Source of the DNA: Rhizobium lentis
GTDB taxonomy: Bacteria > Pseudomonadota > Alphaproteobacteria > Rhizobiales > Rhizobiaceae
Assembly: GCF_014200175.1 (NCBI RefSeq)
Contig: NZ_JACHBD010000013.1
Location: 91,521-155,520, forward strand
Direction: 5' to 3'
Length of the DNA: 64,000 nucleotides
In this document: positions 36,163 to 44,516 of the stretch, one piece after another
How positions within the stretch are numbered: position 1 is the stretch's first letter
Layout of the letters: each line of letters begins with the position of its first letter
Made by a program: the position numbers and the translations under genes
The notes under the pieces: model-generated
The model's database searches: none
Told to the model about the DNA's origin: nothing
What the model saw: the letters and a program-made list of their open reading frames with translations, nothing else

Positions 36163-36208
36163 ATCCATTGGACGGATGAGTTCCATCCAAACAAATGATT
36201 TCACTTGC
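36163..36208 (+). promoter_or_regulatory. nod box of nodA
   Basis: ATCCATTGGAC, GGATG, six bases, ATCCAAACAAATGATTTCAC. The first half is nearly consensus; the second deviates at CAATC. It ends 92 bases before the nodA start. Confidence 0.85.
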
Positions 36209-36299
36209 TTATACCGGTGCCATTAGAAGCGCTCAAACAGTGCGTATCAAGTAGTTGCTCTGTCGACGCCTGGACAGAGTATTAAGTGGAGGTTTAGGT

Positions 36300-36887
36300 A
36301 TGAGCCCTCAGGTGCGGTGGAAAGTGTGCTGGGAAAACGAGTTGGAGCTCTCTGACCACACGGAGCTCGCAGATTTCTTTCGGAAGACCTATGGGCCAAC
36401 TGGCGCTTACAACGCCCTTCCATTCGAAGGTGCTCGTAGTTGGTCAGGAGCTAGGCCCGAGCTTCGCGTAATAGGCTATGATGCGCACGGTGTGGCCGCT
36501 CATATGGGGTTGTTGCGTCGTTTCGTTCGGGTTGGCGAGGTCGATCTACTCGTATGCGAGCTTGGATTGTGGGGCGTGCGTCCAGATCTTGAGGGGTACG
36601 GCATCAATTCAATGCGCATTGTTTACCCAGTGCTGCAGCAACTTGGCGTTCGGTTTGCGTTCGGCGGTGTTCGGCAGGCGTTGCGCAACCTTGTTCTCAG
36701 GCTCTGCCGAAATGGTCTTGCGACTGTTTTGGAAGGGGTACGCGTGCGATCCACCCTTGCCGATGTTTATCTCAACCTCCCGCCGACGCGCTGTGAAAAC
36801 GTAATTCTGGTAGTATTCCCAATAGGATGCTCAATGAGTGACTGGCCATCGGGGACCTTGATCGAGCGGAATGGCCCTGAGCTATGA
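36300..36887 (+). CDS. nodA: NodA, Nod-factor N-acyltransferase
   Basis: A 195-residue protein of exact NodA length with the family start VRWKVCWENELELSDHTEL, the motif YGPTGAYNALPFEG and the end SDWPSGTLIERNGPEL. NodA transfers a fatty acid from acyl carrier protein to the de-acetylated chitin oligomer. ATG 36300 has GGAGG upstream and a nod box at normal distance. Several usually conserved positions in residues 110-150 differ (for example VRFAFGGVRQALRNLVLRLC), so it is a divergent NodA. Its ATGA overlap with the dead nodB shows it was once first in a nodABC operon. Confidence 0.93.
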   Translation: MSPQVRWKVCWENELELSDHTELADFFRKTYGPTGAYNALPFEGARSWSGARPELRVIGYDAHGVAAHMGLLRRFVRVGEVDLLVCELGLWGVRPDLEGYGINSMRIVYPVLQQLGVRFAFGGVRQALRNLVLRLCRNGLATVLEGVRVRSTLADVYLNLPPTRCENVILVVFPIGCSMSDWPSGTLIERNGPEL

Positions 36888-37135
36888 AAGAGCATGGTCC
36901 CATAGCTGAAGTTATCCGAAGAGACGGTGGCGGCCCAGTGATCGGTGCGTCTATCTAACCCTCGATGACGGACCGACCCACACGATGACACATCCCGACC
37001 TTTCGATCTGCGAACGCTAAGACGTCAAGCGTGAGATATTCGAGACAAGCAGGACCATCAGGGACATATGCCCCGAAGCCTCGGTACCGCAATCCGGGCA
37101 CCTGGAGCGAGGACGTATGAACATCATCGGCTAAT
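36884..37135 (+). pseudogene. nodB: nodB relic, chitooligosaccharide deacetylase
   Basis: Its ATG overlaps the nodA stop (ATGA), the canonical nodAB link. After a frameshift it reads LTLDDGPTH, the metal-site motif of the NodB deacetylase, then joins by deletion to TMTHPDLSICER and, past a stop, DVKREIFETSRTIRDICPEA. Most of the catalytic domain is gone. Confidence 0.8.
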
Positions 37136-37202
37136 GCCGTATTTTTGCGCGCTCGCGGGCTTACGATCCGCGCTCCCCGTTCGACCCACTAACGGACTCC
37201 TC

Positions 37203-37600
37203 ATGAATCCGCTTCGTGGCAATCTTGTTGTATGCAACACTGTCAGCTGCCTACAAAGGCATGCAAACCTTTCTGTTTAACGAAAAAAAACCAACTCGGG
37301 GTCACTCTCCCCACTCGTGTCCTCTTCGCTGCCCAGCGCCTACGTCATCATCCCCTATTATAACGAAGATCCGCATTCTCCTTCCTCAGTTCGCTTCCGT
37401 TGCAGATCAAGACTATGCAGGCGATGCGACTACCTTGTCGACGATCGTTCTGGCAATCGCGACGTAGTCACACCTGTGCACGGATACTGTGGGCAGGCGC
37501 TTCGCGGTTTAATGTCATTCTCCCGCCAAAGAACATGGGCAAACGCAAAGTCCAGATTGTTGCTATCAGGGGATCATCGGAATAGCTCTCACCGTCGATG
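37203..37600 (+). pseudogene. nodC: nodC relic, N-acetylglucosaminyltransferase 5' part
   Basis: Pieces of NodC occur in order in three frames: LLYATLSAAYKGMQTF (first membrane segment), PSAYVIIPYYNEDPH, ASVADQDYAGD, DDRSGNRDVVTPVH and PPKNMGKRKVQIVAIRGSS. These cover roughly the first third of the enzyme. The gene ends at an ISL3 relic. Confidence 0.8.
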
Positions 37601-37609
37601 CGACATGGA

Positions 37610-37870
37610 GAATTATTCACCTCGTGCCGTAGTGGTGCTTGCGCCGCCACGGCTTGTCGTCGATACCAATCACCGAGGGCGGGGTCGATGCGGTTCCTTG
37701 CCTGCGGATGACACAGAGCAAGGTGTCGTCTCTAACGGAGGCATCAGCCGCTGGGCAAACCGCGCCGCCGGCGTCCTCCAAGCGCCAACTGGTGAACGAC
37801 ATGCTCGAGGCGCCCGTCTGTCATAGGGCGGCAGCAGATCGTCAAACCGCTCAGCGAATACTGGCTGCCG
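37610..37870 (-). pseudogene. ISL3-family transposase relic
   Basis: Minus-strand pieces in different frames fit the ISL3 TnpA: QYSLSGLTICCRPMTDGRLEHVV-like, then RDDTLLCVIRRQ and PSVIGIDDKPWRRKHHYGT, the latter being the DDE-region start of ISL3. It separates the nodC relic from the nolK relic. Confidence 0.65.
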
Positions 37871-37875
37871 CAGAG

Positions 37876-37963
37876 CACGGCATCGGAGCCTGCGCACAAG
37901 CGCACTGCCGACCATACTGCGATGGCCGACAACCCAGATCTTCTTGTTGGACAAGTCGTACAC
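37876..37963 (-). pseudogene. nolK: nolK relic, GDP-L-fucose synthase N-terminus
   Basis: MYDLSNKKIWVVGHRSMVGS then ALVRRL is the N-terminal nucleotide-binding motif of GDP-fucose synthase, cut off by the ISL3 relic after about 27 residues. It follows the noeL relic on the same strand, the order found in other rhizobia. Confidence 0.75.
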
Positions 37964-37983
37964 TTAGAGCTCTTGCCGGCTGT

Positions 37984-38430
37984 TCAGGGCCTTCCAGTGC
38001 TTGACACCTCGCGCACCTTCTCGGCGACGAGCTCCCGAACCGGGTTCTTGTGTTGCCAGCTCAGCTTCTGGCGGGCCTTGGTCGGATCACCGGCAGAAGA
38101 TCGACTTCCGTCGGGCGGAGGTATCGAGGATCGACTTCCACAAGGCAGGCACCGGACGCGGAGTCGTAGCCATTTCGTCGACGCCGGACGCCATTCCAAA
38201 GCAATGTCCACTTCGGCAAAAGCCCGCTCGAGAAATTGGCGGACATTCGTCATCTCGCCGGTCGCCAAGACGTGGCCATCCGGCTTGTCCTGCTGCAGCA
38301 TGCGCCACATGCCCTCGACATACTCACGTGCGTGGCCCCAGTCGCAGCTCCTGGCGCTGTTTTTGGCCAGCTGTCGGGCGCTGTGGGCCTGCGCGATCGA
38401 AGTTGGCTTGTTCAGCCACATGGCGAAGCT
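37984..38430 (-). pseudogene. noeL: noeL relic, GDP-mannose 4,6-dehydratase C-terminal part
   Basis: The minus strand gives DWGHAREYVEGMWRMLQQDK, VLATGEMTNVRQFLERAFAEV and, in other frames, VEVDPRYLRPTEVDLL and GDPTKARQKLSWQHK. These are the C-terminal motifs of GDP-mannose 4,6-dehydratase. The N-terminal two thirds with the active site are missing. With nolK and nodZ it would have supplied fucose for the Nod factor. Confidence 0.8.
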
Positions 38431-38597
38431 CTATCACCTGGACGCTCGCAGCGTCGCCCGTGCGATACGCCATTTCTCTCTTGGCTACAGGGATGTGCGA
38501 ATGTCTCCAGTTTTCGGAGCTTCGTTTGATCCTGCTGATAGTCGCGGTCTCCCTGCCGCGCGGTCAGTGATGCCCTTACGACACCGTCTGTCGGCTT

Positions 38598-38613
38598 TGT
38601 CTTGTCGGCGACA
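38598..38613 (+). promoter_or_regulatory. NifA upstream activator site of nifH
   Basis: TGTCTTGTCGGCGACA matches TGT-N10-ACA. It lies 90 bases upstream of the -24 box. Confidence 0.85.
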
Positions 38614-38702
38614 TTAGGGTTGTGGCCAGTTTCCTGTGCTGGCTCGGGCTAACTTCCTGAAACCCAACAAAAAGACCTTTGCTTCGGCTCGATCGGCCCA
38701 CA

Positions 38703-38718
38703 TGGCACGGGTTTTGAA
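38703..38718 (+). promoter_or_regulatory. Sigma-54 -24/-12 promoter of nifH
   Basis: TGGCACGGGTTTTGAA has a perfect -24 box and TTGAA at -12. The predicted start site lies about 60 bases before the nifH ATG. Confidence 0.9.
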
Positions 38719-38791
38719 GACTGCCCTGGGAGGCGGCGCGAGCTGCCGGCCTTTTACTCAGCGATGGATGGAACGAAAGAAGGAAGGCGAT

Positions 38792-39685
38792 ATGTCAGGT
38801 TTGCGTCAAATCGCATTTTACGGCAAAGGGGGGATCGGCAAGTCCACCACCTCCCAAAATACGCTCGCAGCGCTTGTCGACCTCGGGCAGAAGATCCTGA
38901 TCGTCGGATGCGACCCGAAAGCTGACTCCACCCGGCTGATCCTGAACGCCAAAGCACAGGACACGGTTCTGCATCTGGCAGCCCAGGAAGGTTCGGTGGA
39001 AGATCTTGAGCTCGAGGACGTGCTCAAGGCCGGCTACAAAGGCATCAAGTGCGTGGAGTCCGGCGGTCCGGAACCGGGCGTCGGCTGCGCCGGGCGCGGC
39101 GTCATCACCTCGATCAATTTCCTCGAGGAGAACGGCGCTTATGACGATGTCGACTACGTCTCCTATGACGTGCTCGGCGATGTGGTGTGCGGTGGCTTCG
39201 CGATGCCGATCCGTGAGAACAAGGCCCAGGAGATCTACATCGTGATGTCCGGCGAGATGATGGCACTCTATGCCGCCAACAACATCGCCAAGGGCATCCT
39301 GAAATATGCCCATTCCGGCGGCGTGCGGCTCGGCGGCCTGATCTGTAACGAGCGCCAGACGGACCGCGAGCTCGACCTCTCCGAGGCGCTGGCTGCCAGG
39401 CTCAATTCCAAGCTCATCCACTTTGTGCCGCGTGACAACATCGTCCAGCACGCCGAGCTCAGGAAGATGACGGTGATCCAGTACGCGCCGGACTCCAAGC
39501 AGGCCGGGGAATATCGGGCGCTAGCCGAGAAGATCCATGCCAATTCGGGCCAAGGGACCATTCCGACCCCGATTACCATGGAAGAGCTCGAAGACATGCT
39601 GCTCGACTTCGGCATCATGAAGAGCGACGAGCAGATGCTGGCCGAACTACAGGCCAAGGAGTCAGCGGTGGTTGCGGCTCAATAA
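38792..39685 (+). CDS. nifH: NifH, dinitrogenase reductase
   Basis: A 297-residue iron protein. It shows the P-loop YGKGGIGKSTT at residues 9-19, the switch region and the two cluster-ligand cysteines in GVGCAGRG and VVCGGFAMP, and Arg in the GCAGRG loop that can be ADP-ribosylated. It donates electrons to NifDK. I used ATG 38792 (GGAAGG upstream); the longer frame upstream covers the promoter. First gene of nifHDKENX. Confidence 0.99.
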   Translation: MSGLRQIAFYGKGGIGKSTTSQNTLAALVDLGQKILIVGCDPKADSTRLILNAKAQDTVLHLAAQEGSVEDLELEDVLKAGYKGIKCVESGGPEPGVGCAGRGVITSINFLEENGAYDDVDYVSYDVLGDVVCGGFAMPIRENKAQEIYIVMSGEMMALYAANNIAKGILKYAHSGGVRLGGLICNERQTDRELDLSEALAARLNSKLIHFVPRDNIVQHAELRKMTVIQYAPDSKQAGEYRALAEKIHANSGQGTIPTPITMEELEDMLLDFGIMKSDEQMLAELQAKESAVVAAQ

Positions 39686-39700
39686 CTGCCGCTGTCGACA

Positions 39701-39730
39701 GGACGCGCTGGCCCTTGAGCCAGCGCGTCC
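39701..39730 (+). promoter_or_regulatory. Intercistronic hairpin nifH-nifD
   Basis: A perfect 12-base-pair stem (GGACGCGCTGGC) with a 6-base loop, 15 bases after the nifH stop. There is no T-run, so it is more likely an RNA-stability or partial attenuation element than a full terminator. Confidence 0.8.
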
Positions 39731-39791
39731 TTCCACGAAAGACGCTTCGTCGACGACGACCTAACCCGAACCTTGAAAGGGGCAGGGGCCC

Positions 39792-41294
39792 ATGAGCCTT
39801 GATTACGAGAATGACAGCGTTTTGCATGAAAAGCTCATTGCGGAAGTGTTAGCGCAATATCCAGACAAGGCGGCAAAGCGCCGCAAGAAGCACCTCAGCG
39901 TCGCAACGAGCGGCGACGAGCCTGGCGATGAGCTGAAGGCGCTTTCCGAATGCGACGTCAAATCGAACATCAAGTCCATTCCGGGCGTGATGACGATCCG
40001 CGGCTGCGCCTATGCCGGCTCCAAAGGCGTGGTATGGGGGCCGGTCAAGGACATGGTCCACATCTCGCACGGCCCGGTCGGTTGCGGTCATTATTCCTGG
40101 TCGCAACGCCGCAACTACTACGTCGGCCTGACGGGCATCGACACGTTCGTGACGCTGCAGTTCACCTCAGACTTCCAGGAAAAGGACATCGTGTTCGGCG
40201 GCGACAAGAAGCTTGAACAGGTCATCGACGAGATCGAGGCGCTTTTCCCCCTCAACAACGGCATCAGCGTGCAGTCGGAATGCCCGATCGGGCTGATTGG
40301 CGACGACATTGAGGCGGTGTCGCGCAAGAAGGCCAAGGAGCACGAAAAGACGATCGTGCCGGTGCGCTGCGAGGGCTTCCGCGGCGTCTCGCAATCGCTC
40401 GGCCACCACATCGCCAACGACGCCATCCGTGACTGGGTTTTCGACAAGAACGAAGTTGAGTTCGAGACCGGCCCTTATGACGTCAACGTCGTCGGCGACT
40501 ACAATATCGGTGGCGACGCGTGGGCTACGCGCATTCTATTGGAGGAGGTGGGGCTGCGCGTGGTCGGCAACTGGTCGGGTGATGCCACGCTCGCTGAGGT
40601 CGAGCGCGCGCCAAAGGCCAAGCTCAACCTCATCCACTGCTACCGCTCGATGAACTACATCTGTCGGCACATGGAGGAAAAGTATGGCATCCCGTGGATG
40701 GAATACAATTTCTTTGGTCCGTCCCAGATCGAAACCTCCCTGCGCGAAATAGCCAAGCACTTCGGTCCGGAAATCGTCGACAAGACCGAGGCTGTCATCA
40801 CCAAGTACCGGCCCCTGGTCGATGCTGTCGTCGACAAGTACCGGCCGCGCCTCGAAGGCAAGACGGTGATGCTCTATGTCGGCGGCCTGCGTCCTCGCCA
40901 CGTCATCACGGCCTATGAGGACCTCGGCATGCGGATCGTCGGCACCGGCTACGAGTTCGCCCACAACGACGACTATCAGCGCACCGGCCATTATGTGAAC
41001 AAGGGTACGTTGATCTATGACGACGTGACCGGTTACGAGCTGGAAAAGTTCATCGAAGGCATCCGCCCCGACCTTGTTGGGTCCGGCATCAAAGAGAAGT
41101 ATCCGGTGCAGAAGATGGGCATCCCCTTCCGCCAGATGCACTCCTGGGATTATTCGGGCCCGTATCACGGCTATGACGGCTTTGCCATATTCGCCCGCGA
41201 CATGGATCTGGCCATCAATAATCCGGTGTGGGATCTCTACGACGTCCCCTGGAAAAAAAAGGCCGCGCCAGCTGAGGCGGTTGCGGCCGAATGA
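39792..41294 (+). CDS. nifD: NifD, nitrogenase MoFe protein alpha chain
   Basis: A 500-residue protein with the P-cluster ligands in RGCAYAGSKGV, GPVGCGHYSW and QSECPIGLIGDD, the FeMo-cofactor cysteine in LIHCYRSMNYICRHMEEKYG and the cofactor histidine in RQMHSWDYSGPYHGYDG. It is of normal length and appears intact. It lies between two perfect hairpins in the nifHDK transcript. Confidence 0.99.
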   Translation: MSLDYENDSVLHEKLIAEVLAQYPDKAAKRRKKHLSVATSGDEPGDELKALSECDVKSNIKSIPGVMTIRGCAYAGSKGVVWGPVKDMVHISHGPVGCGHYSWSQRRNYYVGLTGIDTFVTLQFTSDFQEKDIVFGGDKKLEQVIDEIEALFPLNNGISVQSECPIGLIGDDIEAVSRKKAKEHEKTIVPVRCEGFRGVSQSLGHHIANDAIRDWVFDKNEVEFETGPYDVNVVGDYNIGGDAWATRILLEEVGLRVVGNWSGDATLAEVERAPKAKLNLIHCYRSMNYICRHMEEKYGIPWMEYNFFGPSQIETSLREIAKHFGPEIVDKTEAVITKYRPLVDAVVDKYRPRLEGKTVMLYVGGLRPRHVITAYEDLGMRIVGTGYEFAHNDDYQRTGHYVNKGTLIYDDVTGYELEKFIEGIRPDLVGSGIKEKYPVQKMGIPFRQMHSWDYSGPYHGYDGFAIFARDMDLAINNPVWDLYDVPWKKKAAPAEAVAAE

Positions 41295-41296
41295 GA

Positions 41297-41329
41297 GCCT
41301 GGCCTGTCTTGGGAGGGGGCAGGCCAGGC
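41297..41329 (+). promoter_or_regulatory. Intercistronic hairpin nifD-nifK
   Basis: A perfect 10-base-pair stem (GCCTGGCCTG with CAGGCCAGGC) and a 13-base G-rich loop, 3 bases after the nifD stop. Confidence 0.75.
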
Positions 41330-41416
41330 CCTTCCATCGGCCTTGATCCGCACTCGTGACAGATGACATCCCATTGCCGCCACCGGTGCGGCGCGATGAA
41401 AAGAAAGGTGCTTACT

Positions 41417-42958
41417 ATGCCGCAGTCGGCGGAAAAAGTTCTCGACCATGCTCCCCTGTTCCGCGAGCCGGAATACAGGCAGATGCTCGCCGAGAAGAAA
41501 GCCAATTTCGAATGCCCCCACCCAGATCAGGTCGTTGCCGATCAAAACGACTTCACGAAGACCTGGGAGTATCGCGAAAAGAACCTGGGCCGCAAAGCCC
41601 TGGTCGTGAACCCGGCCAAAGCCTGCCAGCCGCTCGGTGCCGTCTTCGCAGCCGCAGGCTTTGAGCAAACGATGTCCTTCGTCCACGGCAGCCAGGGCTG
41701 CGTCGCCTATTACCGTTCGCATCTGTCGCGTCACTTCAAGGAGCCTTCATCGGCGGTCTCGTCCTCGATGACGGAGGACGCGGCGGTGTTCGGCGGGTTG
41801 AAGAACATGGTCGATGGGCTCGCCAATACATACAAGCTCTACGATCCGAAGATGATCGCCGTCTCGACCACCTGCATGGCCGAAGTCATTGGAGACGATC
41901 TCCACAGCTTCATCGAAAACGCAAAGAACGAAGGGTCGGTCCCGCACGACTTCGATGTTCCTTTCGCTCACACGCCTGCCTTCGTCGGCAGCCACGTCGA
42001 TGGCTATGACGGCATGATCAAGGGCATTCTGGAGAACTTCTGGAAAGGCAACGAGCGGAAGGAGGTTGCCCAAGCCATCAACATCATTCCCGGCTTCGAC
42101 GGCTTCTGCGTCGGCAACAACCGCGAACTGAAGCGCCTGCTCGACATGATGGGCGTATCCTACATCTTCATCCAGGATGCCTCCGACCAGTTCGACACGC
42201 CGTCGGACGGTATGTACCGCATGTATGACGGCGGCACGAAGATCGAGGACGTGAAGTCGGCATTAAACGCCGAAGCGACACTGTCGCTGCAGCACTATAA
42301 CACCCGCAAAACGCTGGAGTATTGCAACGAGGTCGGTCAGGCTACGGCCTCGTTCCATTATCCGCTGGGTGTCCAGGCGACCGATGAATTCCTGATGAAG
42401 GTCTCGGAGATTACCGGCAAGGAAATTCCTCCGGCACTCGGCCTGGAGCGCGGCCGTCTCGTCGACGCTATGGCAGATAGCCAGGCCTGGCTGCACGGGA
42501 AGAAATACGCGATCTACGGCGATCCTGACTTCGTCTACGCTGTTGCCCGGTTTGTCTTGGAAACCGGCGGTGAGCCGACCCACTGCCTTGCTACCAACGG
42601 CACGTCGGCCTGGGAAGCCGAGATGAAGGCGTTGCTCGCATCCTCGCCCTTCGGCAAGGCTTCCCAGGTCTGGGCGGGCAAGGACCTCTGGGCGTTGCGC
42701 TCGCTGCTCTTTACCGAGCCGGTAGATCTTATGATCGGCAATTCCTATGGCAAGTATCTCGAGCGCGACACCGGCACCCCATTGATCCGGCTGAGCTTTC
42801 CGATATTCGACCGGCACCATCACCACCGTTTCCCGCTCATGGGCTACCAGGGCGGCCTGCGCGTCCTGACGACGATCCTCGACAAGATCTTCGACACGCT
42901 CGATCGCGAGACGAGCGAGCCGGGTGTGACGGACTATTCTTACGACCTGACCCGCTAG
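41417..42958 (+). CDS. nifK: NifK, nitrogenase MoFe protein beta chain
   Basis: A 513-residue protein with the P-cluster cysteines in AKACQPLGAV, HGSQGCVAYYR and STTCMAEVIGDD. ATG 41417 gives MPQSAEKVLDH, the usual rhizobial start; 18 extra codons upstream are not family-like. Partner of NifD in the alpha2-beta2 MoFe protein. Confidence 0.99.
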   Translation: MPQSAEKVLDHAPLFREPEYRQMLAEKKANFECPHPDQVVADQNDFTKTWEYREKNLGRKALVVNPAKACQPLGAVFAAAGFEQTMSFVHGSQGCVAYYRSHLSRHFKEPSSAVSSSMTEDAAVFGGLKNMVDGLANTYKLYDPKMIAVSTTCMAEVIGDDLHSFIENAKNEGSVPHDFDVPFAHTPAFVGSHVDGYDGMIKGILENFWKGNERKEVAQAINIIPGFDGFCVGNNRELKRLLDMMGVSYIFIQDASDQFDTPSDGMYRMYDGGTKIEDVKSALNAEATLSLQHYNTRKTLEYCNEVGQATASFHYPLGVQATDEFLMKVSEITGKEIPPALGLERGRLVDAMADSQAWLHGKKYAIYGDPDFVYAVARFVLETGGEPTHCLATNGTSAWEAEMKALLASSPFGKASQVWAGKDLWALRSLLFTEPVDLMIGNSYGKYLERDTGTPLIRLSFPIFDRHHHHRFPLMGYQGGLRVLTTILDKIFDTLDRETSEPGVTDYSYDLTR

Positions 42959-42965
42959 GAGCGGC

Positions 42966-42993
42966 GGCGGTCGGCCTTGCGAGGCCGGCCGCC
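42966..42993 (+). promoter_or_regulatory. Intercistronic hairpin nifK-nifE
   Basis: A 12-base-pair stem (GGCGGTCGGCCT with AGGCCGGCCGCC, one G-T pair) closed by the tetraloop TGCG, 7 bases after the nifK stop. It could protect nifHDK mRNA or reduce transcription into nifEN. Confidence 0.8.
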
Positions 42994-43016
42994 TTCATCT
43001 GAACTTGGAGACCGCA

Positions 43017-44507
43017 ATGCCCTCGCTCAATGCTAAAGTCCAGGACGTCTTCGACGAGCCTGCCTGCGAGAAGAACCGCAGCAAGGATTCCAAGGCGCGT
43101 AAGAACGGCTGCTCGAAGCCGCTGATCCCCGGGGCGGCAGCCGGCGGATGCGCTTTCGATGGCGCCAAGATCGTGCTGCAGCCCGTCACTGACGTCGCGC
43201 ACCTGATCCACGGGCCTCTCGGCTGTGAGGGCAATTCCTGGGACAACCGAGGATCGGCTTCCTCAGGTCCAACGCTCTGGCGAACGAGCTTCACGACCGA
43301 CCTCACTGAAACCGAAGTGGTGATGGGACACGGCGAGCGGAAACTTTTTAAAGCAATCCGCGAGATCAAGGAGGCCTATGCTCCACCGGCGGTCTTCGTC
43401 TATTCGACCTGTGTGACAGCATTGATTGGCGACGACATCGAGGCGGTCTGCAAGCGGGCCGCCGAAAAATTCGGCCTTCCGGTGGTGCCGGTCAACGCTC
43501 CGGGCTTTGCCGGCTCCAAGAACCTTGGCAATAAGCTCGCCGGTGAAGCGTTGCTCGATCATGTGATCGGCAGCGTAGAGCCGAACGACGTGACCGCCTA
43601 CGACATCAATATCATTGGTGAGTTCAACCTATCCGGCGAGTTTTGGCTGGTGAAGCCGCTTCTTGACCGGCTGGGGATCAGAGTGCGGGCCTGCATTCCA
43701 GGAGACGCTCGATATCTTGACATTGCTTCTGCGCATCGCGCCAAGGCGTCCATGTTGGTGTGCTCGACAGCACTCATCAACCTCGCCCGCAAAATGGAGG
43801 AGCTCTGGGATATCCCGTTCTTCGAAGGCTCCTTCTACGGCATTACCGACACCTCTGAAGCACTCAGGCAGATCGCCAAGCTGCTCGTGACGCAGGGGGC
43901 GGATCCCGAAATCCTCGAGCGCACCGAGGCATTGATCGCGGAGGAGGAGGCGATTGCCTGGAAGAAACTCGCAGCATATCGACCAAGGCTTGAAGGCAAG
44001 CGCGTGTTGCTCAACACCGGCGGCGTGAAGTCCTGGTCGATTGTCGATGCGCTGATGGAGGTGGGCATCGAGATCGTCGGCACCTCGGTTAAGAAATCCA
44101 CGCCTGAAGACAAGGAACGGATCAAGCAACTCCTGAAAGACGAAAACCACCTGTTCGAGTCGATGGCGCCGCGCGAGCTTTATAACATGCTCGCCGACGG
44201 TAAAGCCGACATCATGTTGTCTGGCGGGCGCACGCAATTCATCGCGCTGAAGGCCAAGACACCTTGGCTCGATATCAACCAGGAACGCCACCAGCCCTAT
44301 GCCGGCTATGACGGCATGGTGGAGCTCGTTCGCCAGATCGATCTTGCTATTCACAATCCGATCTGGATGGAGGTGCGGGAGCCGGCACCGTGGGAATGCC
44401 AGCATGCGGTGGAAGAAGAACTGACGAATACCAAGAGCGAGAACGAGACTGGGTACGCCTTGCAAAACTTTGTCGGCGCGGTCGCCGGCAGCTTCGGCAA
44501 GCGTTGA
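43017..44507 (+). CDS. nifE: NifE, FeMo-cofactor scaffold alpha chain
   Basis: A 496-residue homologue of NifD acting with NifN as the scaffold on which the FeMo-cofactor precursor matures. Motifs: GGCAFDGAK, HGPLGCEGNSWDNRG, YSTCVTALIGDDI. ATG 43017 is preceded by TTGGAG; a TTG 12 bases upstream is the only alternative. It follows the nifK hairpin. Confidence 0.98.
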   Translation: MPSLNAKVQDVFDEPACEKNRSKDSKARKNGCSKPLIPGAAAGGCAFDGAKIVLQPVTDVAHLIHGPLGCEGNSWDNRGSASSGPTLWRTSFTTDLTETEVVMGHGERKLFKAIREIKEAYAPPAVFVYSTCVTALIGDDIEAVCKRAAEKFGLPVVPVNAPGFAGSKNLGNKLAGEALLDHVIGSVEPNDVTAYDINIIGEFNLSGEFWLVKPLLDRLGIRVRACIPGDARYLDIASAHRAKASMLVCSTALINLARKMEELWDIPFFEGSFYGITDTSEALRQIAKLLVTQGADPEILERTEALIAEEEAIAWKKLAAYRPRLEGKRVLLNTGGVKSWSIVDALMEVGIEIVGTSVKKSTPEDKERIKQLLKDENHLFESMAPRELYNMLADGKADIMLSGGRTQFIALKAKTPWLDINQERHQPYAGYDGMVELVRQIDLAIHNPIWMEVREPAPWECQHAVEEELTNTKSENETGYALQNFVGAVAGSFGKR

Positions 44508-44516
44508 GGAAAGTCG

